Positions 11,519-22,639 of a stretch of DNA of 64,000 bases are shown piece by piece (the stretch's first letter is position 1; each line of letters begins with the position of its first letter). The DNA comes from Chelydra serpentina (taxonomy: Eukaryota; Chordata; Testudines; Chelydridae): contig JBAIAC010000004.1 in the NCBI GenBank assembly GCA_037349315.1, positions 25,485,001 through 25,549,000 of the forward strand. The letters are read 5' to 3'. Made by a program: the position numbers and the translations under genes. The notes beneath the pieces are model-generated. The model did no database searches and had not been told where the DNA came from. It worked only from the letters and a program-made list of their open reading frames with translations.

Positions 11519-12178
11519 ATGTGGTGTTTTGATGTGGTGTTCTGAAGGGTTAAAGTGGCACAGATAGGGCCAATTAACCTTATAGGCTGCACCTCGTGGA
11601 GTCTGGCTTGGTTGAAAATGACTAGCTGAGGGAGAAGCTGGCTAAGGTATAAAGCCAGGAAGTTTGCAGCCGAAAGGGGCTGCCATGTGAAAGCTGGCAG
11701 TCACTCACTGGGCTTAATGAGGTAACAGGAGGAAACCCAGGGAGGGAGAGAAGCCTGGGGACCCTGGTCCTGAGGGAAGAGCTTACCCAGCAGGGTGGAG
11801 AAGAGAGCCTGTGGGAGGCAGAGTAGGAAGCAACGCAGGGAAAGAACAGCAGGGTTAGAGATTGTGCAGACTTTGGCTCCTGCTTGTAGGATCTCTGGAT
11901 GGGAACCTGGAGTAGTGAGCAGGCCCAGATTCCCCTACCAGCCCTGGGAGGTGGCACAGGATTGTGGGAGACACCGACTGAACAGCTGGTCAAGAGGGAC
12001 ATTGATACTCTGGAAGTGGGGACTATATAGTGACTGGGCCAGAGGGCTGAATCACCCAGAGTCAGAGACCGAGGCTGCAGGGCAAGCAACAGACAGGAGC
12101 ACCAGACTGGCCAAGAGCTGATTCCCTAGACACAGCCACAAGAAAGCACCCCAACAGCGAGTGAACCCCGTGGCAGGT
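11519..12178 (+). mobile_element. Probable LTR
   Basis: Similar in order to the minus-strand LTR at 14868-16487: a 'gaagggttaaagtgg' start region, 'ggccaattaa', a TATA-like GGTATAAAGCC about 130 bp in, then 'ttcccctaccagccctggga' and 'ctctggaagtgggg'. The ends are diverged and target duplications are not evident. Frames inside show no retroviral domain. Confidence 0.5.
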
Positions 12179-12189
12179 ACATATACTGC

Positions 12190-13846
12190 AGGAAAACTAT
12201 TTAAGGACTGACTTCAAGCAGTAGAAAGTGATGAAAAGGGTGAGGAAGAATGGCACAAAGGGTGTTGTCATACAAGCCAGGTGGGCTGAGTGAACAGTCC
12301 ATGGGCAGGGAGGAGACAAGAGCAAAGTGGGGGGAAGGAGCTAAGTTGTGGAAGGCCTCCATGGTGAGACTTTTCTTCAGTGGTATGTGTCTAGGAGATA
12401 TGACTCATTTACATCCATTTATATTGTGCTAACACAATCCAGGGTCGGATGCACGTGGCTACAAGCTGCGCTGAGTGGAAGACCCAGAATCAGGGCAGCT
12501 AGATCAAGAGAGACTCTTCAAAGAAGGCTCAGCTTTAAAACACACTCACACATCCCTCTTTGGGGTTTCTGGGTTATTTCAGCACATCTGGTTTAACCGA
12601 AGGAATACAAACTGGCTAAGTCTCGGACAGCTGAATTCCTTCCATGCTGCTTTACAATAAGCCAATAAGCCAGGCAGTTCTCTCAGCCCCCTCCCTTCTG
12701 CTCAGAAAAGAACCCTGCCTTTCCTCCTATTAGATCTGTTAGGTCTGAACCCAGGAACTTCCCAAGTAAGACATGGCCAGAGAGCAAAGAAACCCACTTG
12801 TTTATTCAGCTGCTGAGCTGCTTCTTGCTCTTTCACATTCTGCTGCTCTGCTGCTAAGGATCTTGATACATACAGATGTCCCCTAGTGGTTAGCATGGAA
12901 CATGCACAATCCCATCACATTCTACACCTTCAGGCCCCCGGGTTGGTCACCAGCCCCTTTTTCAGGCAATGGGACTAATTAGGCTCAGCTGCATGTACTT
13001 AGCTTCCAGCTGGGAGGGCCACTCTGTGCTAACCTGAATCCTGCCTCATTGCCAACCCAAGCCTCTACCTGGCTTGATGGAGAATCAACATAGGGACCCC
13101 ACTGAGGCTAGGGGGATAGCAGGGTTGTTGGATACCCTCTAGGGGGCACCAAATACCCCATACACCCCATTGCATGCTTTCTTTCTACTTACAGCACATT
13201 ATATACCTAGTTGAGTATTTTCAGTTTATAAGGTTGCCAGTACCACACATTGAATAGCTAATGGTCTCAAAAAATGGTCACATGGTGCTGGGCAGATAAC
13301 TTCTAAGTAACTAACCAGCTACTGAGACATGAATTGTTCATCTTTTTGGGAGCAGGTCCTATATAATTATGCCACAGGCCTAAACTATTAGAAATGTTTC
13401 CAGGCCCCAGGATGGCTGGTATTCTCTAACTCAGTAGCTTCCTCTGTATTTTCTTAATTATAAATAATGCCCAAAGACATGTAGGGCTATAATTTTAGAA
13501 CAGTACATGGGAAACTCTGGCCACACAGATCCCCAGTTAACGAGTAAGAGAGTTTTTGTGCTTCTTTTTGCACACACTGCTTGGAAACATTGGTCTGCCC
13601 TTTCTTTGTCCATTTCCAGGAAGAGTTAAACTTCAGACCACAGGAAACCTTTTGAGAACAAGTAAACAGTATTTTGTCCATCAAAGCAGATTTCCCATTA
13701 TATTCACTCCATTTCTCCCCTGGGTAAATTTGCTTCTTGAATCACCCTTGTGAGTTTGCCTCTCGAACCTAGAAGGCTAGTGGTCAAAATCAATTTTTAT
13801 TTGTCCATAGTGTAAATGATTAATGTCCCTGTATGAGGTGTCATCT
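12190..13846. other. No gene or repeat recognised
   Basis: Short chance frames only. Confidence 0.5.
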
Positions 13847-13911
13847 GGGCCAGCTTTTCAGTAGGTGTAAATGGGGGAAATGATGATTTACACCAGTTGA
13901 GGAGCTGGCCC
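13847..13911. repeat. Self-complementary MITE-like repeat
   Basis: Left arm 'gggccagcttttcagtaggt' with 'gtaaat', and right arm 'atttacaccagttgaggagc' then 'tggccc', are imperfect reverse complements. Confidence 0.6.
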
Positions 13912-13919
13912 CTTTGTAA

Positions 13920-14500
13920 GTGTATCTGATAAGGAAACTTGTTTTAGGCAATTTCTTAAGACCACCAAGTTGAAAACAGTTTTTTTTAAAGGGAAATGGT
14001 TTCTTTGGACATTAAAGCATGTGCTTTGTAAGCAATTCAAATTAAATTGGAATTCTTATAGCATCCTGCTTGTGACATTATATTTAAATATAAGGGCACC
14101 ATATTTTAAGATTAAATTGGTTATACCTCAAAGGAGTTTTGTTTTTTTTATTTAATTAAAATTGGATGAGCCTAGTTTTCCCTTTGGTTTAAGAGAGGGA
14201 AATAAGAATTTTTACTGGTTTATAAAGAAAGGATTCATTACTGTTTTTAATCACAATCCAAATTCTCCAGGCTCTGAACTTTAATAATGTGTGTTTTTTA
14301 AATATTCAATACAGTTAATTTTTTGTAAACAATAGGGAAATATCAATGGCAGCATATTGTGTTAAGAGAAGATTGTAGGGGCTTGCATACAGACTGCTTT
14401 TAAGTCTAGTCTGATAAGGTAACAAAAATAATGGGATATAGATCATTTTTACCCAGTCTCCCTCCATCCTATCTCAGTTGTCTTCCTTGACCATCTGTTA
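13920..14500. other. No gene or repeat recognised
   Basis: AT-rich, unrecognised. Confidence 0.5.
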
Positions 14501-14504
14501 TGTC

Positions 14505-14623
14505 TTGTCTTTTAGACAGCAAGCTTTTGGGGACAAGGACTATCATATGTTTGGACAGCATCTAGGACAATGCTTAGCTTCTACGTGCTACAGCCATGTA
14601 CAAGTTAAACAATAATAATAATA
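14505..14623 (+). repeat. L2-like LINE 3' end
   Basis: Contains 'agcaagcttttggggacaag', 'agcatctaggacaatgc' and an AATAATAATAATAG tail, the layout of L2-type 3' ends. Confidence 0.45.
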
Positions 14624-14631
14624 GTTAAAAG

Positions 14632-14854
14632 CAGTGGTTCTCAAACTTTTGTATTGGTGACCCCTTTCACACAGCAAGCCTCTGAGTGCGACCCCGCCCC
14701 CTTAAATATGAAAAAAGTGTTTTTAATTTATAACACTATTATACATGCTAGAGGTAAAGCGGGGTTTGGGGGTGCAGGCTGACACCTCACGACCCCCCAC
14801 GTAATAACCTCATGACCCCCTGAGGGGTCACGACCTCCAGTTTGAGAATCCCTG
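14632..14854 (+). mobile_element. hAT-type non-autonomous element with perfect 8-bp TSD
   Basis: Terminal inverted repeats CAGTGGTTCTCAAACT at the left and AGTTTGAGAATCCCTG at the right. The 8-bp duplication GTTAAAAG is present exactly at 14624-14631 and 14855-14862, as expected for hAT transposition. It is 223 bp long and has no transposase frame, so it would need one in trans. A truncated relative lies at 671-866. Confidence 0.92.
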
Positions 14855-14867
14855 GTTAAAAGTGTAT

Positions 14868-16487
14868 TGTCACAGGGTGCTCTACTCATCACCAGAGCAC
14901 CTTCTTCTGGCTGTGTCTAGGGATTAGCTCTGCTAGTCCATCACTCCTGCAGTTGCTCACTCTACTACTCTCCCTGTCCTGTTCACTTGGGACTTGACTG
15001 CTCCCACTTTGTAGCTTGGGCCTCCAGCCAGATCACTGTAGCCCTCCACTTCCAGGGTATCAGTCTATCAGCACCCACTGTCCCAGGCGGCCTTCCTCTC
15101 ACTGCCCCTTAACAGCACCACTGCCTGGGAGGGGAACCCAGGACCACCCTCTACACTAGGTGCCAGCCCAGAAACCCTACAACAAGCAGTCAAGGTCTGC
15201 ACAGTCCCAAACCTTTGTGATAAATGAAAGGGGGGGTAGTTCCTCTTTATTGATACCCAGCCAGCCACTTAGCTATAAAGTCCCTCTTGGTGGCTGTTCT
15301 CTGCTTGCTTTACCTGTAAAGGGTTAACAAAGTCTCCCAGATAAAAGAAAGGGAGTGGGCACCTGACCAAAAGAGCCAGTGGGGAGGCTAGAACTTTTTA
15401 AAATGGAAAAAAAAACTTCTCATTTCTCTGTTGTTGTTCTCTGGGAAAGAGGGGCACAGGGAGCAGTTATGCGATGAGACGCTTTAAGCCAGGTATGATA
15501 ATAAATCATCAGATTATAACTAGAACTACTTATTTGGAACCCCCAAGTGTGTAAATAGATCAGAAATGTTTAGAAAGACGTGATTAGGTTTATTTCTGTT
15601 TATTTCTTATGGCTAATGGACTCCTCTGTGCTAACAACCCCAGATGCTTTTGTTTGCTTGTAACCTTTAAGTTGAATCCCCCGAGAAAGTTATTTTGGGT
15701 GCTTAATTTTTGAAATTGCTCTTTTAAAATCTAGCAAAAGCCTAAATTCCAGATGTATGTTCTCTCTTTTTGTTTTTACTAACATTTACCTTTTTTAAGA
15801 ACAGGATTGGAGGTTTTTTTTGTTTGTTTTGTTTTGTTTTGTGTGTGTTCTAAGAAGTTTGTGCATATGTTGTTTAATTAACTGGTGGCAATAGCTAATT
15901 TCCTTTGTTTTCTTTCTCAGCTCTTCCCTGGAGTGGGGGGAAGTGAAAGGGCTTGAGGGTACCCCACAGGAAGGAATTCCCAAGGGTGTCTTCCTGATTT
16001 TCAAAGGGGTTTTGCATTTGGGTGGTGGCAGCGTTTACCAAGCCAAGGCCAGAGAAAAGTTGTAACCTTGGGAGTTGAATACAAGCCTGGAGTGGCCAGT
16101 ATTAATTTTTAAAATCTTTGTGGGCCCCCTTCTGCACTCAAAGTGCCAGAGAGGGGAATCAGCCTTGACAACCCCCTAGGCTGGATGCCAACCCAGAAAC
16201 CCTACCACAAGCAGTCAAGGTCTGCACAGTCCCAAACATTACTGCTGTGTCCCTGGAATTTACCCTTTTTCACCCTGAGAATGACTGACATTTCTCACTT
16301 TGCAACCCCCTTCTGCTCCCAGCTACTGGGCTTTATACAGGCTCCTCCTGTTCCTGTCCAGCTGAGCCTCATCTCTAATCAGTCTTTGTTCCCTGGTTCC
16401 TCCTCCAGGTGTTTTGTAGGTGATTAATTGGCCCACCTGGCCATTTTAACCTCTTCAGGCCTTTTGTGGGGTAGACACCCCGTCACA
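14868..16487 (-). mobile_element. Probable LTR, interrupted by a second LTR
   Basis: On the minus strand it starts TGTGACGGGGTGTC (16487) and ends CACCCTGTGACA (14868). A minus-strand TATA-like CTGTATAAAGCCC lies near 16330. The neighbouring 5-bp sequences (tgtat, cgtct) match only partly. The LTR at 15216-16170 interrupts it. No protein frame belongs to it. Confidence 0.6.
15216..16170 (+). mobile_element. LTR, flanked by ~60-bp direct repeats
   Basis: Runs from TGTGATAAATG to CAGCCTTGACA, the same family as the minus-strand copy at 19422-20918. A TATA-like GCTATAAAG occurs near 15271. Immediately outside the element, about 60 bp are repeated directly (15155-15215 and about 16176-16237; shared core 'cccagaaaccctac' plus 'aagcagtcaaggtctgcaca'), far longer than a retroviral target duplication. 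It also holds a splice-acceptor-like 'tttctttctcag' near 15920. No coding frame. Confidence 0.72.
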
Positions 16488-16627
16488 CGTCTGCTGTAAA
16501 AAGTTGCAAGTGTGCATCTGCAATAGTGACAGTATTCAACTACTGAACTAGCCAGTACAACAACTTTCCAGAGCTCCGCGCCTTTGAATTCAGTGAGGAA
16601 TCAGAATGCATTCAAGCTTCCCTTAAG

Positions 16628-16722
16628 CCTGGGCTACAGTGGTGGAAATGGGAGTGTCGTTCACACCAGTGCAGCCCCACCAGTGAAAGCAACAACAGTG
16701 GAAACTGTAGTGTAAACAGGTC
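16628..16722. repeat. Possible MITE
   Basis: Begins 'gcctgggctacagtgg' and ends 'actgtagtgtaaacaggtc', which are partial reverse complements and resemble Harbinger-type 'tctacactac' ends. Weak. Confidence 0.35.
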
Positions 16723-16939
16723 TCAGGAATTTTTATTGCTGTCTTGTCCCCTTTTTTCAGGTTAAATGACAAGATAGTAAAGACAGCTGAACACTGTCAG
16801 CATTGAAGATTTCACCATTGCTATCTACAAGGCAGTTGCATGAGTAAGCACCAGTAGTGGATCAGGGGTCCTTTCTTGAAAGTAGACGTCACTTACACAA
16901 AGTCACTTACAAGGAGATCAAGTCCACTTACTACCTACA

Positions 16940-17235
16940 CACTCGATTTATCTCAGAGCGGATCATATCCCAAAGCACAGTGCTAACAGCTCTAAAACAT
17001 TCTGATGCCTCATTAATAAGTTAATTGAATTCCACTATACCTCTCTCAGTATCTAAGTTTGTCATTGACTGATAGACAGAGATGAATATGGAGACATTTT
17101 AATAGCTTCTTACATGAACAGATGAACATCTATATCTAAATTATCATAAAAGAGGAAAAGTTAATAAGGGAGTGTGATAAGGTTGCATGAGAAAGTTGTT
17201 GTGGTAACAACTGCAAGCCCAATTCTGCTCTCACA
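16940..17235 (+). repeat. Copy B of an unclassified ~285-bp repeat
   Basis: Counterpart of 9980-10262, same orientation, with scattered substitutions and small indels. The match fades outside these limits in both copies. Confidence 0.75.
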
Positions 17236-17239
17236 GAAC

Positions 17240-18365
17240 TCAGTACTAAATCTCCTATTGCTGGCAAGAGGACTGGCAGCATGACTTACAATTTAAAGTA
17301 GTAATCACCATTAACAAATCTTATTAGTTGAAGACTGTGCCATTGGGTCTGACCACATCACAGTTCCTCAAAGGCAAAGAATGGAAGGGCTCAAAGGTCA
17401 CAAGATGCACCACTCATGTCTGTGTCCTTTGGATGGTTTCATAAATGCTATGGCCATTATGACCATCTAGTCTGACTCTGCATAGCACAAGCCATAGGAT
17501 TTAATCCAGTCATTCTTGCATTGAGCCCAATAACTGGTGGTTGAGCCAGTCCATGTCTTTGACCCCCTGGAATGCAAGACACCTGGAAAGAGACAAGGAG
17601 GAGGCAAGGACAAGCAGTAGGAAGCACTTTATCATGCTGGGGAATTCCAGCAGGGACTACACTCCTGTGATACAATGTTGACCAGTGCTTCCACTGGAAC
17701 AGTGCAGTTCTGAACCATTCCCTACTGGAGGCTGTACCTGGCATGCAAACCCAAGCATAATGTACTCACGCCAGTTCCTTTCAGTGGTAACTGTGTGGGC
17801 ATTAGGTTTAGAAAATAATTAATATGAACAATGTGTTAAGCTGTCAAGGTGGTGCATGATATTTGGGCTATCCTAAGGCTTCTGACCTGCCCCAGGGCTT
17901 AGGACAGTAAAGGATATACCTTCAAATTTTAGCTAACCACCCAAAAATTCTGGCTTTCAGCTACCTTTTGAGTTATATCCTACCCCTCCATTCTCTGGGT
18001 CCCATCCCACACCCAGAACATCAAGAACTTTTGTCTTTCTCTCATACCTTATTCCATAATTGACTGCTGCGGGGTTCTTCTTCTTTCCTCTGAAACGTCT
18101 GGTTGTCAGAGACAGGCTATGGGATCAGAAAACCACAGCTCTGACCCAGTAAGGCAGTTCCTATGATTCTATAAGTAAAACCGATTAATCATAAACACAA
18201 AGTGTTATATAGCTTTTAATTCAGACTTTTTAAACTGTTGAATCAAAGCTAAAAGCTCTCAGGAGACAAGGTGAGGGAAGCAAGGAACCTCTTCCCACAC
18301 CACTTCCCTGAATGTTGAGCTGTAGTTGGCTGTTGTCATTCAACTCAGAGGTGTTGATATTACAG
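17240..18365. other. No gene; possible old CR1 remnant
   Basis: Near 18100-18170 there is a 'cagagacaggctatggga... cctatgattct' stretch that may be a decayed CR1-type 3' end. The rest is unrecognised. Confidence 0.4.
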
Positions 18366-18369
18366 CTAC

Positions 18370-18816
18370 AGCTGGTCCAAAAAAATGTTAACAGAACAAT
18401 TTCCTGTGAGAAAATGCAGTTTCGTCGGAACAAAAATATTTCACAGGATTGTGGCATTGATGTTAATGCCATTTTAGACTGAAAACAAAGTCTAAACACA
18501 TTATTTTGATTTTCTTGTTTTGTTTCAATAATGTCAACATGTTTTGTTTCAGTAAGGCAAGTTTTCATCCCAACTGTATCTTTTCAATTCATTTTGTTTC
18601 AACTTACAGCATTATAATATCTAATAGATAGATAGATAGATAGTAGTTAACGTTTTGATACTACCAGAACAAAACTTTTTGATGGCCCCGAATCAAATTT
18701 TGGGGGAATTTTCATTTTGTGGGAAATGTCGGCTTTTTTGTTCCAGTTCAGAACGATTATTTTTTCAATGATGAAATTTGCCACTGAATGACAATTCCAT
18801 TTCCAGTCAGCTCTAC
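18370..18816. repeat. Dispersed GAAAATTTTC-type low-complexity element
   Basis: A/T-rich stretch built from 'ttttcattttg', 'aaattttggg' and similar words, ending 'tttccagtcagctctac'. Comparable stretches with related ends lie at 22640-23018, 38005-38262 and 52278-52640. A short (GATA)n run sits at about 18626-18645. Confidence 0.5.
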
Positions 18817-19416
18817 TTACAGTGACGCTGTCTGTACATAGCTTGTGAAGAGCCTCAGGAAGCAAGATAGTATTGTTTATGTCTTCCAGAGAAAGAAGGA
18901 AAGCACCCTAGCAGCGCATATGATAGTGGGCTAGATTGAGCCCTTGAGCTCAGCGCCTACTGTGCTGCTTCAGGAGGTCACTTAAGAAGGAATTGTGATT
19001 CAGAGAGTCAGATCCTCCCCTGCTCCTAGGAGGGAAATAAATTGAACTACTCCTTGACAAGGCTCAGCTTACTTCCCCAGGAGCTAGGGGATACACTGTG
19101 CACATGAACACTATTTCCTTTATACTGACCTCTTCATTCATTTTTTTTTCAGTCTCCATATATTTCTATTATGTTAATGAATACAAATGGGAGCCCTCCG
19201 GTGGCCAAAACAATGCCTTTTGAATAGTATGCTTTATTTTGGTCACCCGTCTGAAAGCTCCAGCAGCTCAAAGGCCTTTTGTCCATGAGGCTCAGTAATG
19301 CCTGTACCCTGTGAACTGAGTTGGTAGCCCAACATCCTGGGACACTGAGTGGAAGGATCATGGTCACTGAAAGCATTGTGGAAGGCTCCCACTGAATTCA
19401 GTGAGCACTGGGATGA
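18817..19416. other. No gene or repeat recognised
   Basis: Nothing identified. Confidence 0.5.
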
Positions 19417-19711
19417 AGCCCTGTCAAGGCTGAATCCCCACTCTGGCACTTTGAGTACAGAAGGTGGGGGCCCTCACGGATTCTAAAAATTAATACTTGC
19501 CACTCCAGGTTGTATTAAACTCTGAAGGTTACAGCTTTTCTCTGACCTTAGCTTGGTAAACGCTGCCACCACCCAAATGCAAAAAAAAACCTTTGGACTC
19601 AGGAAGGAACATTTGGGAATTCCTCCCTGTGGGGTACCCTCAAGCCCTTTCCCCTCACCATCCAAGGGAAGAGCTGAGAAGAAAACAAAGGAAATTAGCT
19701 GGTACCATGAG

Positions 19712-19849
19712 CAGGGCCAGCGCGCCTACTAGGCGACCCTAGGTGATCGCCTAGGGCGCCGCGGACGGGGGGCTGAGCTGCTGGCCCGTGGGCAGGGCTG
19801 GTGCAAGGAAGTTTTCCCTAGGGAGTGAAACTTCTTTGCACCGGCCCTG
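19712..19849. mobile_element. hAT MITE with perfect 8-bp TSD
   Basis: Begins CAGGGCCAGCG and ends CACCGGCCCTG. ACCATGAG is exactly duplicated at 19704-19711 and 19850-19857. It is 138 bp long, GC-rich, with a palindromic 'gcgaccctaggtgatcgcct' interior. It inserted into the LTR at 19422-20918. Confidence 0.92.
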
Positions 19850-19863
19850 ACCATGAGCTAATT

Positions 19864-20043
19864 GGGGGAGGGATAGCTCAGTGGTTTGCGCATTGGCCTG
19901 CTAAACCCAGGGTTGTGAATTCAATGCTTGAGGGGGCCATTTAGGGACCTGGGGCAAAAATTGGGGATTGCTCCTGCTTTGAGCAGGGGGTTGGACTAGA
20001 TGACCTTCTCTGGTCCCTTCCAACCCTGATATTCTATGATTCT
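19864..20043 (+). mobile_element. tRNA-derived SINE with CR1 tail
   Basis: Starts GGGGGAGGGATAGCTCAGTG (A-box) with B-box-like GAATTCAATGC, a unique middle 'ggggcaaaaattggggattg', and a CR1-like tail ending GATTCTATGATTCT. It sits inside the LTR 14 bp downstream of the hAT MITE. Confidence 0.9.
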
Positions 20044-20342
20044 AATCAAGCAGCATAGGTACAAACCTCTTGGGACACAACAATCCAAATCGTGTTCTTA
20101 AAATATATAAATGTTGTTAAAAACAAACAAACAAAAAAAGAAAATACATCTGAATTTTAGGCTTCTGCTAGATTTTAAAAGAGCAATTCCAAAAATTAAG
20201 CACCCAAAATAGCTTTCTTGGAGGTTCAGCTTAAGGGTTACAAGCAAACAAAAGCATCTGGAGTTAGCACAGAGGAGTCCACAAGCCTTAAAAAATAAAC
20301 AGAAATAACCCTAATTGTGTCTTTCTAAACATTCTAAACAAT

Positions 20343-20571
20343 GGGGGAGGTTTAGGTTGGATATTAGGAAAAACTTTTTCACTAGGAGGGTGGTGAAGTA
20401 CTGGAATGGGTTACCTAGGGAGGTGATGGAATATCCTTCCTTAGAGGTTTTTAAGGTCAGGCTTGACAAAGCCCTGCCTGGGATGATTTAGTTGGGGATT
20501 GGTCCTGCTTTGAGCAGGGGGTTGGACTAGATGACCTGCTGAGGTCTCTTCCAACCCTGATAGTCTCTGAT
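20343..20571 (+). mobile_element. CR1 LINE 3' end, 5'-truncated
   Basis: Starts within the ORF2 end ('gggggaggtttaggttgg') and ends in the degenerate tail 'gatagtctctgattc'. Comparison with the LTR copy at 15216-16170 shows it split an otherwise continuous LTR segment. Confidence 0.88.
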
Positions 20572-21248
20572 TCCTGATCTACTTACATATTTGGGTTGTT
20601 AAAAGTAGTTCTAGATATGATCTGATGATTTTCATATCTGGTTCAAACTTTACACAGCATTCCTGCTGCCCCATCTCTTCCACCCAGAGAGAGCAACCAC
20701 AGACACAAAGGGAAAACTTCCTTCCCAATTTTAAAAAGTTCTAGCCTTCCCATTGGCTCTTTTGATCAGGTGTCCTTTTCTTTACCTGGGGGACTTTTTT
20801 AACCCTTTACAGGTAAAGAAAGTAGAGAACAGCTACCAAGAGGGATTTTACAGCTAACTGGCTGGCTGGGTGTCCATAAAGAAGAGCTACTGCCCCCCCC
20901 CCCTCTTCATTTATCACAAGCCCTATAAGAGTTAGATTGCAATATATTATTGTTACTTTTAAAAGCCTTGAGTAACATAGGACCGGTCTCCCTCGCTCTC
21001 AGGAGTGAGATCTGGGAGGATGAAGCACCCTGTCTCCTAATCCCAGAAGGACAGGAGCCAGGGACTTTTCTGTTGAAAGGCTGTGAGTCTGGAAAGCTCT
21101 CCCCTCCACACCTACCAAAGGACACCTGCAGCATTATTCATCCAGTGCCCAAATGTGGGCTGGGTGCCTCACAGAACACTGAGGGATCTAGGGCTGTGAT
21201 TCCCAGCTCGCTTAGACAGACTCATGCCAGCTGTCATTGAGCTAGTGT

Positions 21249-21393
21249 GCTAAAAATAGCAGTGTGGCCAGGGTAGCATGGGCAGCAGTGAGTACAAACC
21301 CGTCTGAACCTGGTCGGTGCATTCTCTGCACAGCTAGCCCATGCCCCTGCTAATCCCTGCCCATGCTACCCTGGCCACACTGCTATTTTTAGC
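21249..21393. repeat. Perfect 37-bp inverted repeat with 71-bp loop
   Basis: Arms 21249-21285 and 21357-21393 are exact reverse complements; inner landmarks are 'gtggccagggtagcatgggc' and 'gcccatgctaccctggccac'. Imperfect pairing continues a few bases outward. No coding frame; probably a young foldback or MITE, otherwise a strong cruciform. Confidence 0.85.
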
Positions 21394-21399
21394 ATGTTA

Positions 21400-21920
21400 G
21401 CTTAATGAGAGCTAGCATTAGTATGTCTACAGGAGTGGGAAATCACACACCCCAGCTCACAGCAAAGACAAAACCGAAGAAGACACAATCCCCACTCTGC
21501 AGAGTTGACAATCAAACTAGATGGCACATAGACAAAAGCTGAGGGGAGGGGCAGTTACAGGCAAATTAAATGATTAGTTAGTTCCACTATTTATTTTTTT
21601 TCAAATATAAAGTCCATTTCCCTAAACCCTCCTTGACTCACAACCCCACCCTGCCCCAAGCTGGGCCAGCAATGCTCTTCTTCCCACCCACTCCCTCAGT
21701 CGCCATCCTCCCTACGAGGCATCCTTTGGGAGAGAGCAGGATCTCCTGACGGCTTCTGCTGCTAGCCTTAGCCTGTCTGGTGACCTCTCTGTACCTACTG
21801 AGAAAGGAGAGCCATCTTAGTCTATGTTTGAGGCTGGGTTGTAAAGGTAGGTGTTCGGGATTCAGGGTTGTATCATATCACCCATGTCTTCATTTTTGTC
21901 TGTAGTGTAAATAGGACACT
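21400..21920. other. No gene or repeat recognised
   Basis: Nothing identified. Confidence 0.5.
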
Positions 21921-21927
21921 TTTGCCT

Positions 21928-22164
21928 ATCGCGGCTCCCACTGGCCGCGGTTCGCTGTGCCGGCCAATGGGGGCTGCAGGATGTGGCGTGGGCCGAAGGA
22001 CATACTGGCCGCCCTTTCCGCAGACCCCATTGGCCAGGCACAGCGAACTGCGGTCAGTGGGAGCCGCGATTGGCCGAACCTGCGGATGCGGCAGGTAAAT
22101 AAACCAGCCGGGCGTGCCAGGGGCTTTCCCTGGACAAGCGGCGTCCTAAGTTTGGGAAACACTG
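21928..22164 (-). mobile_element. GC-rich foldback hAT-type element
   Basis: The ends of 21928-22070 are long, nearly perfect reverse complements ('atcgcggctcccactggccg' against 'agtgggagccgcgat'). The right boundary AGTTTGGGAAACACTG (ending 22164) is a hAT-like terminus (CAGTGTTTCCCAAACT). The left terminus is not recognisable, so it may be truncated. Overlapping frames on both strands follow from the palindrome. Confidence 0.6.
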
Positions 22165-22169
22165 ACTTA

Positions 22170-22639
22170 GATCAATCTTAAGCAGAGGCCTAATTTTAAG
22201 CACTTGAGAATTCCCATTGAAGTCAATGGACTATTTGTGTGATTAAGTATCTTGCTGATTTGGAACTATAATTTCTCCGTGCCTCTGTTTCCCTATTTAT
22301 AATTGAAGAGGATGCTTTCCACCATTCGGAAGCATGTGAGAACTAATGCTGAAAGCAAAATGTTTATTAAGCACAGCGCTATATAATGGTTTGAACTTCT
22401 AAAGCATATTTTATCCAAGGACCACAAGTCACTTTGAGAATGTTAATTCTCACTGCATCTGTGAGACTATGCTGGCAATCTCAGTGCAATCATAATGGGG
22501 CAAGTGCCATTTACAGTTGAACTACTCTGATTTCCTTCAGCATTTATAAGACACTCCAATAGCTCTAAGAGGATGAGCTTCTAGAGATCTGTGAAAAGGA
22601 CAGAAATCCCATTTTGTGAAGGATTTTGATATTTGTCTT
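22170..22639. other. No gene or repeat recognised
   Basis: Nothing identified. Confidence 0.45.

Larger units (their letters stand above)
19422..20918 (-). mobile_element. LTR with 5-bp TSD, carrying three later insertions
   Basis: Minus-strand copy of the LTR family at 15216-16170, starting TGTGATAAATG at 20918 and ending CAGCCTTGACA at 19422. AGCCC is duplicated at 19417-19421 and 20919-20923, the 5-bp footprint of retroviral integration. It is interrupted by a hAT MITE (19712-19849), a SINE (19864-20043) and a CR1 tail (20343-20571); about 950 bp of LTR remain without them. No coding frame. Confidence 0.85.

Noticed and set aside
11622..12121. Overlapping frames of 155 (minus) and 108 (plus) residues as host exons
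   Set aside because: They lie in a probable LTR and lack splice signals and domain features.
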